From contig CM043966.1 of assembly GCA_014529385.2 (NCBI GenBank), positions 145,130,711-145,194,710 on the forward strand: a stretch of DNA of 64,000 bases, read 5' to 3'. Below, piece after piece: positions 55,331 through 64,000 of the stretch. The stretch comes from Adiantum capillus-veneris (Eukaryota > Streptophyta > Polypodiopsida > Polypodiales > Pteridaceae). The notes under the pieces are model-generated. The model searched no databases, had not been told where the DNA came from, and was given only the letters and a program-made list of their open reading frames with translations. Position 1 is the stretch's first letter; each line of letters opens with the position of its first letter. The position numbers were made by a program, and so were the translations under genes.

Positions 55331-55885
55331 TTACAATGTCTCTATGAACAAAGTGTCATAGAAAGTAGAGAAGGATGAGAATTTATACAAATTTGCAATC
55401 TTCTCTATGCTCTCTTTATTAAGACAAGCTCTGAATAGCTCCCTATCTCCTTTGTTGAAAGCGAAAGGAAGACTATTAATAAGACGCAAATGAGGGAAAA
55501 ATTCACCAAATGTGAGTCTATGAAGCATGAACTCTGGCCGCAAGTTTCCTGAAGAGTCTTCCTCAATGCTGAAATGCACTTGCCAAACGCCAAATTTCAC
55601 TCTATTTACCAATCTTAGGGCACACAGTAGTTGGATGAATGCGCGGTCTTCCTTAGTGCCCAACAACAAGAGGAAAATGGAATCAACGCGTAGGACCTTC
55701 TGTCTTAACTTCACCACCCTCTTGTTATGAGGGAGACGCCTTACTACTTGCTCCTGCAACTCAATTGGTAATAGAGCTAGATCTCTAAGGATTGAACTTT
55801 CACTGCACACACATTCCCAGTTAGAACAAATGATCGTTTTTTTGTTTCTTGTAACAACTTGGACAAAGAAATAACAAACATACAC
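55331..55885 (-). CDS. Accessory ORF C, copy 2 (184 aa)
   Basis: Intact, with a handful of substitutions against copy 1 (for example PHNKRVV for PHKKRVV, HFSIEED for HFTIEED) and no stop or frameshift, in contrast to the downstream pol. Confidence 0.65.
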   Translation of the reverse strand: MYVCYFFVQVVTRNKKTIICSNWECVCSESSILRDLALLPIELQEQVVRRLPHNKRVVKLRQKVLRVDSIFLLLLGTKEDRAFIQLLCALRLVNRVKFGVWQVHFSIEEDSSGNLRPEFMLHRLTFGEFFPHLRLINSLPFAFNKGDRELFRACLNKESIEKIANLYKFSSFSTFYDTLFIETL

Positions 55886-55911
55886 ACTACTTTGCCGGGC
55901 TGCACTTCATT

Positions 55912-56130
55912 TTAAAATAAAATGAACACATGTACATCAAAAGAAGTGTGGTAGTTGATGAGAGGTAGAATGACAGGGTTTGGTGATGCAAGAATTTCTC
56001 CTGCTCTTTGGGCACCAAACATGAACACCATTCGTTGTTGAAAATGGATCTTTCTACTAATTGCAACATTTATTCTAATGTGTGGAGTAAAATGAAAGGG
56101 AAAAACCTCTATTCCTGGGCCATTATCCAT
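55912..56130 (-). CDS. Small accessory ORF B, copy 2 (72 aa)
   Basis: Intact; one amino-acid difference from copy 1 (NPVILPL). Confidence 0.6.
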   Translation of the reverse strand: MDNGPGIEVFPFHFTPHIRINVAISRKIHFQQRMVFMFGAQRAGEILASPNPVILPLINYHTSFDVHVFILF

Positions 56131-56151
56131 GGCCTATGCATGTCCTAATTC

Positions 56152-56364
56152 TTAAAACAAAACAAAAATATAGACGTCCAAACTAAGGTCGTACCTAATG
56201 AGAGGCAAAATAAAAGAATTTACTGAAGCGTTTATCTCGGCCAACCTAAGAGGACCTAAAATTCTACGAATGACACGTTGAAATTGCAACTTAGTACTAA
56301 CAATTATGTGTACCTTTTGCCTTGCAATGGGAATGAAGGGATCATACAAAGCTTCGTGATTCAT
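56152..56364 (-). CDS. Small accessory ORF A, copy 2 (70 aa)
   Basis: Intact; one amino-acid difference from copy 1 (NSFILPL for NPFILPL). Confidence 0.65.
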   Translation of the reverse strand: MNHEALYDPFIPIARQKVHIIVSTKLQFQRVIRRILGPLRLAEINASVNSFILPLIRYDLSLDVYIFVLF

Positions 56365-56418
56365 GCAAACTACTTGACTATGCTAAAGGTTGATTCTACA
56401 CAAAAATACACAAGCCGT

Positions 56419-56436
56419 TCCTCAGTGGGGGCACCA
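56419..56436 (-). promoter_or_regulatory. Primer-binding site, copy 2
   Basis: Same 18 bases as copy 1, 3 bp from the LTR end. Confidence 0.75.
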
Positions 56437-56439
56437 ATT

Positions 56440-56715
56440 TGAGGCGGTCCGGGGCGGGCAACAAGAAGAGTGGCCTCTAGACACCCTTCAAGGCTCCCGT
56501 GCTGCTCAATGGGGCTGGGGCACAACACAACACAAACCAAGACAACAAACCCACCGCCAAATCCCAACTACACAAGGGGCACCACCTAGTTTAAGAGCGA
56601 ACTAGGACGCAAAAGAGGAGAATCGTTAGAGCAACCAACAAACAAGCAAGGAATTACACTAACCCTAACACCAATGGAATACTCCACACACTAAAACACG
56701 AGAGAGAGAGATAGA

Positions 56716-56747
<32 letters not shown>

Positions 56748-59025
56748 TAGTGCTCGGGCTGCTTTGAAACGTATCGGCGATGATCAAGCAAACACAACTA
56801 TATATTTAAGAAAGAGAGAGAAAGGGGGAGGGGGTGCTTGTTGCATTAATACCTTCTTACAAATCTGTCATGACAAATCAAAGTGAGATTAGTACTTGTT
56901 CAACATAGCTTGCGTAAATTTCACCACAACACATCACTAGAAAAGCCACCCCAATCACTGTCTTAAGGCCAGGGGAGTCCTCTCCACCCTGTCGCCCTCT
57001 TACAGTATGTGGGATTTATGGTTAGATTGATGACAACACCAGAGACAAGCTATCAAGAACTTAAAAAAAAACCAAGACACTTACGCATCATTGTTGTCCA
57101 TTACTTCACGTTGGAAGGGAGACAAAATATCCAAGATTAGTCCAAATCCACCCTCCTTGATTCAGCGAATGTTGGGCTTACACTAGTAGGAGAAATGATA
57201 GATTTCCTACTCTCAATTGAATGATCACTCTCTCTATTACAATGGCATAGATTTCCCTTGCTAATCCCCTATTACAACACATGCACATGCATAAGACAAT
57301 GAGCTTCCACTCAAGAGCTCCTTCTAGAGAGGTTGAGCTTGGCTTCTCAAGCTATAGCATAGTGCTCTTGCTTATGGCTTCCTCCCTTTTATGCTAGCTA
57401 CACCCTCCTTTTATAGCAATTTTGAAGGCTAGGGTTACTCCTCTAACCATGGTTGGGTTAGATTTTCAGCAATTTATCTAATTTCTTTTGCTTGGAATTA
57501 TCAAGAAGTTGGTGGGGAAAGAGAGAGGAGAAAAATGGAGGTGATAGGACTTTTCATAGTGGGTTAGTGTTAGTAGAGTTAGTATTAATTTACAAATGGA
57601 ATTGAATATTTACAATGGGAGTATCCATGTAGGATACAAATAAGGAAGAAAAACTCTTAAGAGGTAAGAAAAGGTGGATTTCTTACAAGGTTGATGCTCC
57701 AAGTGTCTTGAGTAGGGCCAATTTTGACGCTTGTTGACGGTCCACTAGCTTTGACGGTACATTTTTTCTCCACTCTTGACCTTCCTTGGGAGACAAGGTA
57801 ATTGAAGCTGAGTAATCAACCACCATGATACTGTCTTTTAAGAGAAGAGGCTGAATTTTGTGGTTTTTTGATAGATATGGGTAATTTGGAAGAGGAAAAA
57901 TGAGACTAGGTGGTCAATTTTGGAATGGAATTGTGTGTGGGAGGTATGAGTTCACCATGGTTTCTCTTATTCTTCAAGGTTGAGGAGAAGGTGAGTAGTG
58001 TGCAGAGAGGAGTGGTGAGAGAGATGGGGATGATGAGTGGAGAAGTGTGTGTGAAAGAGGAAAATGATAAAGTGGAAGAGAGAGTGTGGCTGCATAGCAT
58101 GGGAAAACTGGGGTCCACTAAAAACATCATAGCTCACAGCTGGTAGCTCCAAAAATCATGAAAAAATTTGGGGTGATTATTCAGAGCGTGGGCTACATTT
58201 TCTCTTTTGACCACCGCTCCAAATTCGGAGTGGAGATAGGTGCCAAAATTCTCACCAAAAAGCCTGTTGTTTAGGCCTGCAAAAGTCTTTTAGTGGTCCC
58301 CTCCTTTGTTGAATTTGTACAATGCATCCAAGAGTGAGCCCCTCCTTTGTCATATTATAATACAAAGCATTCAAGTTGCCCTTGACCCATGCATGGAGGA
58401 GGATTATTGGTGAAATAAGAAATATATACATGGTGGGACTAGTGTATGGACTATTCATGGACTTTAGCTCAATGAGCACATGGTGTTAGAATTTTGGGTG
58501 AAAGAGGAAAATGTATGCAAGTAAATAATATAATAAAAGTAACCAATGAGTAGAAATCAATTTTTTGTTTTCACGAGGGTGAGGGTGAAAATGTGGGAGT
58601 GATTTGTATAAAGGAAAAATATGAGGTTAGAGTATGTACATATTGGCAAAAAATAAAATTATGGTGTAAGAGGATGAAAGAAGGTGTACATAGGTTTAAT
58701 AAAACACACACCTAAGTAGAAATATTTAAATAAAATACCAAAATAATTATAAAAAATCCCTATATTTAGGCCATATATACAATGAAATATTTACACACAA
58801 AGAGGCCATAATATACTTTTATTTTTTTATTTTTTTTATTTTTTTGGCTCACCTAGCCCAGTGACTAGCTAGCTGAGGGTTTTTAAGAAGATATGGGAAA
58901 AGTCCCGTGACTCACGCACGCCTATGTACAGTGAAATGGTAGGGATAGCCACAGTGTTTGGGTGATTTTGGTAGGGTGAGGTAACTCACTGTGGCAATTA
59001 CAAAGAGCCGAAAAAACGGCTATCA
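56440..59025 (-). mobile_element. 5' LTR of the Tat-like element, copy 2 (2586 bp)
   Basis: Same ends as copy 1. The length difference comes mainly from a longer GA-type run at 56700-56750. It lacks the same segment of about 130 bp as copy 1. TATA box at 57407-57415 (minus strand). Confidence 0.85.
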
Positions 59026-60764
59026 GTAGGAAACCATGTCTAATGAAGATAGATGCCATCCAAAGAATGAAAGAGACATGGGCTAGCATCACTGAGGTTA
59101 GAAGGTTTTTAGGAGCATGTGTCTTTTATGTTATTTGGATTCCACATTATGCACATGTAGTTGATCCTCTATCAATTGCTTAGAAAGAATCAAACATTTA
59201 AATGGAGAGAAGAACATGTAAAATCCATGAAAAAGCTAAAGGAGTTGCTCCAGTCAACACCAACTTTGAGAAAGGGTAGACTATGAGTGTACAAGGCTAG
59301 TAATTGTGACAGTAGACACCAGTCCTACAGGGATTGGATGGGCAATAGGGCAAGATAATGAAGAATGACATAGGTATGTGGTGAGATTTGGGGCAAGGTA
59401 CTAAGTGCTTGCCAAAGAAACTATCCACAAATAAAGAGAGAGGTATGGGGTATGGTTACAACCTTGAAAAATGGAAAAGAGTACCTAATTGGTGCATGTG
59501 TGGTTGTAGAGACAGATTGTATACCACTTCTTGGGATGATTACAAGCTCCTTAATGGCAGACATTTCTATGTTGCGGTGGATTGCCTACATTAAGTCATT
59601 AAAACCCGAGTTTAAGAACATTGCGGGTAATACAATACAGCAAAAAATATGTTATCAAGGGTATTCATATGTCCGACATCGTGATGGATTGCACCCTACA
59701 TATCCAGTGGCCATGTACTATAAATGGGTTGTGGATCTAGTCACAATGCCTTTAGGACTCTGGAAGATGAGATACTTGGTTCTTGCATGAGAGGACCTAA
59801 CTAACTAGGTTGAAGGAAGAGCATTAAGAGCTCCAAAAACAAAATCTATGTGAAAATTCCTTCTTGATGAGGTGATTTCCGTTATGGTTGTGTGGGAAAG
59901 ATCACAGCAAATAGAGGTTAGCTGGATGCCGAGGAAGCAAGGGAGTTCTGTTTCAAATTAGAAATCAAGCTTTCTCTTACTACATCTTACAACCCTGAAG
60001 GCAATGGAAAGAGTGAAAGAGGGCATCCTCCTATCATCAAAGCTTTGGAGAACGCTTGCAAAGGAAGATTTGGTTAGTGGCCAAATTTGTTACCATATGC
60101 TTTATGGGCTGATCGTACAACACATAGCTCAGTAGGTGTCTATATCCCTACGGAGCTAACGTGGTCAAAAGTCAATGATGCCAATTGAAGATACAATCCT
60201 CACATGAAATGTACTACCTTGGCAAGAGGGGCTTAGCAGGGAAGATATCCTTGCATTGTGCATAAGGCAACCAGAGAGAAGACCTGGAGACATTGAGGCT
60301 GCAAAATAATGACAAAAAATTGCAAGGTTGAAAAACAGGGACTACTTTGATAAGTGACATCTGCTCAGGAGCAAAGCAATTGACAAAGGTGATTAGGTTT
60401 TAGTGTATGATAGTAGCCATGATAACCAAGACACAATCATGCGTAAGTCATCAAAAAGATGGTATGGACTGTATGTTGTAAAGCATGTGCATAAAAATGC
60501 TACTTATAGCTTGTCTGAACTAGATGGTACAAAAAGTAAAGATTCCCATTGTAGGAAAAATGATCAAAATGTTTAAGAAGAGGAGATAGTGATCAAGAAG
60601 ATGTTGAAGAGGAGGAAGAACAAAACATAGCTGAAGATCAACATGAAGGTGAAGCATTAGAAGTATCAATGAAGATAAAATCATGAAAGATCTACAAGAG
60701 AACTAATCTTGCAAAGATCAAATGTGGCACATACCAGAGGATGTGCACATTTAGAGGGGGTGGA
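59026..60764 (+). pseudogene. Second Ty3/gypsy lineage, RT end to integrase, copy 2
   Basis: As in copy 1, with an extra one-base insertion near 59275 and one in the C-terminal part near 60535 that shift frames. The integrase zinc finger is missing here as well. Confidence 0.75.
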
Positions 60765-61805
60765 TGTTGTGCTATGACACATACATAGTGGGGACGAATG
60801 CTACAAGATCTATCTTGTGACTTTTTTAGATACATAAATATATTTTTTATAATGTACATATGAATATCTAATTATAATAAGAAATCTTTCTATCTCATCC
60901 TATTATTTATCTCAAGGTAACATATTCTTACTTTACCATCAAAAAGTACTATGGGAAAAGAATCAATAGCTCCGCCTCTTTAACTTGGGGCAAAAAGCAT
61001 TGGTTCTTTATTTCTACTATGTCATTATCATCTTACACCCTAGCTAGATCCTATATCTAGGGTAACTTCCAATATATATATGTATTTTTCATATATTTCT
61101 TTTTAATAGCTACTAGGAAGAAATCAAATCCTAGTGGGACACTAGCTTACATGATTCTCAAAGATACACCTATTTTAATGCATTATTGCAAGCATGATTA
61201 CAAAAATTTATCAAGGAGCAATGTCATGCTTTAATATGGCATGAGATGTCCATTGGAATCGAATAAAAGTCTAGGCTAAGAGGACCTCAAAAATATTTTT
61301 GCTGTCAAAACTGTATCCTATTTTGATGATTTTTTTTACACCGGTTCCAATCCGAATTGGAAAAAGTATGTAAAATGGGAGGGGTAGCTAATGAGCTGAT
61401 TTTTTGGCTCCTTTTCGTTTTCTTTATTTGGAGCCACGGTTGAGGAGATATGATAAAAATACTAGACCCCAATCTGCCCACATCATGCAGGGACAACTCA
61501 TTTCAAACTTGGCCAGTTCCTGTTTACACTGGGTCTTCTATTTCTTGTGTAACCCTTGGGGGTTTCTTTCACCTATAAAAGGGGAGATCTTTTTCCTTGT
61601 AAACCAATCATGAGATGAATTCATGAGGGAGTGAGAGTAGGAATTCCTAATTGTACTTAGCCATAAAAATAACCCTAAGCCTACACTTACTCCTAGAGGA
61701 AGGCTAGCCAATCTTGTAAGCTATCCTTGGAATATAAGCTTTAATCAAAGAAGGACGCGAACTTGGTGCATCAATCAAGGCTTGAAGTCTTCCCTCTTCT
61801 TCTCT
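60765..61805 (+). mobile_element. LTR of the second lineage, copy 2
   Basis: Start TGTTGTGC after AGAGGGGGTGGA; TATAAAAGG box at about 61574. Right end not resolved. Confidence 0.5.
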
Positions 61806-61816
61806 CTCCATAAAAA

Positions 61817-62116
61817 ATGGAAAAAAACTTTCGAAGGGTTTGTCAAGTAAGATGTGTTCTACTTTGTTCATTTCTTGTTGTTTTCTTTTTCATCTCTAAT
61901 TCAACATATATATCTAGTTTCATCTCCCTCCCTAACCAACCCTATCTCTCTCACTCTAGAAATTCATTCTCTAAAAATTCTAGGTTCTCCTTGCTACAAG
62001 TACATCTCTCCCGGCAGTATCCTTATTGCCTGCGGGCAAGAATAGGGCTTGGGAGGGAAACTTCTCATTTCTTCACTTCTCTCATATCTACATTTCTCAC
62101 ATACTATCCTAGATGA
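61817..62116 (+). CDS. Leader ORF of the second element, copy 2 (99 aa)
   Basis: Identical in length to copy 1, with the hydrophobic N-terminal stretch kept and the ATGA overlap to the next frame at 62113-62116. Confidence 0.35.
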   Translation: MEKNFRRVCQVRCVLLCSFLVVFFFISNSTYISSFISLPNQPYLSHSRNSFSKNSRFSLLQVHLSRQYPYCLRARIGLGRETSHFFTSLISTFLTYYPR

Positions 62117-62321
62117 ATGATCCAAATGATGTGAATTTATATCGCTTCTACTTTGTGAAATGTATTAGAATTAACGTATGGATTAGCCATAAAATACACT
62201 TTCAACAACGTATAGTGTTTCTCAAAGGCTCAATGCAATACTTCTTTTACTTGATCCCATCATACTACCCTTTATAGACTATGAATTTTCTTTTGACATA
62301 AGTGTAGTTATCTTGCTATGA
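62113..62321 (+). pseudogene. ORF B homologue, copy 2
   Basis: Carries the same internal frameshift as copy 1, so the break predates the duplication. Confidence 0.55.
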
Positions 62322-62529
62322 AGCAAGGGATTTGTACACACAATTGATCCCAATCACTAGACAAACCATTTATATTATGGTAAACACAAAATTAAAATTC
62401 CAAAGAACAATTCATGGCCTATTTGGTCGGCAAAGATTGAACGCCATTAACTCATCTATTAACCCTTTCATATTACCCATGATACGATATGACCATATCC
62501 TTGATGTTTTCTTGTTTGTGTTGTTTTGA
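62318..62529 (+). pseudogene. ORF A homologue, copy 2
   Basis: A one-base deletion after the start (near 62327) shifts the first codons. From YTQLIPITRQ onward it equals copy 1. Confidence 0.55.
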
Positions 62530-64000
62530 TATTCTCTTTTTTGTGTTGTTTCTTTGTGTGTGTGAGTGCAAGAGAGAAAGAGTAGGGATTTATTTTATTG
62601 TACTTCCTTTCAAACCCTAGACTTCATGGCATCTATGGTTTAACTCCTCCATATAGTTTTTGGAGTTCTCTCACAAACTCTCACAACCAAAAGCCCGGTG
62701 CTTTCCTGGCAAGATCGCAAATTTCTCGCCAACGTCCTAGTGTTTGAGAATCAGAATCGATTTCCCTCATCATTCGAACCAAGTTTCTGCATATTGAGTT
62801 AACATTTCACAAACCTACAAAAAATATAGGAATCAAAGTCTTGCTAATCAAGAAAATTAGAGAGAGAATGTGCAATGGTGATTGCTGTAAGCACGAAAAA
62901 CTGGCTATAGATGGAAAAAAGTGGAGAGTACTCAAAGATAATAGAAAAGGACTATGTTGTGGAGGGAATAAAGAGAGGGAGTGCAACTCAATCTCCTTTG
63001 AATTAAAATTGTTGACATTGAGATGTTTAGAGAGAGAAATGTGGCTGCACACAAAGGTAATGGATCTTTTTATCGCATACCCCGTTCATTCATTCAAGGA
63101 GCATTACCCTAAGCTTTACGTGTCCGTTTCGTAAATTTTTGAGTCTAGTTGCAGGTAGTAAAAAATGTGTATCAATGTGTACATCTTGAAATCACTAAAG
63201 ACTCGGAATTTGTAACACACTTGACAACATCCAAAATAGGGCCAGAATGACACTTTAGCTCACATTTAAGTTGGCAATCTTTTTTATTATGGAAAATTGA
63301 AGGGTTAGAGGGTCATGCACTCACCTGACAAGTGTTGAGACATGCATGAAAGACCCTAGTTATTTAATTTGAATTTAGTTCACTGATGGAGACCCCTCCA
63401 CCTGTACCTGACACATTAGGAGGAGATTGGGGTCTAGGAGGGCCTCTTTATTTGGCATTTTAAGGAAGTCAACCTTTAGTATTAAGTAAGTAATCAAAGG
63501 ACATATTTTAATTTCAAACACGCAAAATGGCTAGTTTATCTGAATTCAAAGTTTCCCCCCAAAATGGAATTTAAAAATCTACCGAGTAAAACCGCATCAT
63601 GTAGCATATCTATGAAAAGAGCTTGATGCGTAGATTGCAGATTTATGATACCTGCTCAAATTGGAGATCATAAGTGAGAGTTATGGAAGGCCAAAAATTA
63701 TAAAATTGTCCACCTTTTGTGGCGGGGAAAAGTTCATTCTTTCACCACTCTTACACATCTCTTACACACCCACCATTCTTGCACACATGGCGAACACCTA
63801 TTTATCAAAATGTTAATCACCTCCATAAGCTCATGGAAAATAAAGAGGCCCTCCTACACCCATCCTCTTCCTAATGTTGGCAGATCCTCGTCATCCCTCC
63901 CCCCCTATATAAAGACCTAGCTCCCCCTCACAAGCTATCGCACATTCTTGAGAAGAAAACATTGCTGGTTTGCACACGCGTAGACTCTCTTCTCTCTCTC
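62530..64000. other. Non-coding leader/LTR-like stretch, copy 2
   Basis: Matches 46626-48095. TATATAA lies at about 63906. It ends at the window edge in the CT run. Confidence 0.5.

Larger units (their letters stand above)
48444..64000. repeat. Direct tandem repeat, copy 2 (runs off the window)
   Basis: The second copy is complete except for roughly the last 0.4 kb beyond the window. A third copy outside the window cannot be excluded. Confidence 0.9.

Overview
This is nuclear DNA from a eukaryote, almost certainly a land plant with a large, repeat-rich genome. The signs are GT-AG introns, several lineages of Ty3/gypsy LTR retrotransposons (one a chromovirus, one with the dual RNase H typical of the plant Tat lineage), CACTA transposon remnants, plant-type TATA boxes in LTRs and long GA/CT microsatellites. 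A fern, lycophyte or gymnosperm would fit; that is inference. I found no intact ordinary host gene, no rRNA or tRNA gene and no CRISPR.

Region 1 (1-24.4 kb). A recurring palindromic repeat, core CTATGGCCCTAGGGCCATAG and relatives, fills most of this region. It is sparse at 0.1-0.25, 1.7-2.2, 7.8-8.6 and 9.6-10.2 kb and dense at 13.3-18.3 and 19.1-20.8 kb. Set in it are a phosphatase-like (FCP1/NIF) exon at 0.3-1.1 kb, a solo LTR of 2.7 kb with an ATGG target duplication (2192-4882), and an LTR plus primer-binding site of another retroelement (about 6.0-6.5 kb). Two broken genes are transcribed outward from the central array. On the minus strand (10.5-13.2 kb) is a gene with a ParB-like motif and an 80-bp intron. 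On the plus strand (20.9-24.05 kb) is a DUF7869-type transposase-like gene. The pair plus the array may be the remains of one very large DNA transposon.

Region 2 (24.4-32.3 kb) holds a degenerate CACTA transposase and a degenerate chromovirus pol, both on the minus strand. The chromovirus is interrupted by a 1319-bp non-autonomous element with 15-bp terminal inverted repeats that sits exactly in a duplicated TTAA (piggyBac-like). A 200-base assembly gap follows at 32326-32525.

Region 3 (32.5-64 kb) is a direct tandem repeat of a 15.9-kb unit (copy 1 32526-48443, copy 2 48444 to the window end). Each unit contains, on the minus strand, a Tat-like Ty3/gypsy element: LTR, PBS, four accessory ORFs, gag, then zinc knuckle-protease-RT-RNase H-second RNase H-integrase, and a truncated 3' LTR. 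On the plus strand each unit contains remnants of a second Ty3/gypsy lineage, an LTR, and a leader with homologues of the small accessory ORFs. The accessory ORFs form two pairs of tandem paralogues (A/B about 70 aa, C/D 184 and 152 aa) between the PBS and gag. Homologues of A and B occur in the plus-strand element, with A conserved in length and about 59 percent identical. This accessory module is the most interesting observation in the window. Copy 1 carries about a dozen one-base changes, mostly homopolymer deletions, within 4 kb of the gap, so assembly quality matters when judging the tandem duplication.
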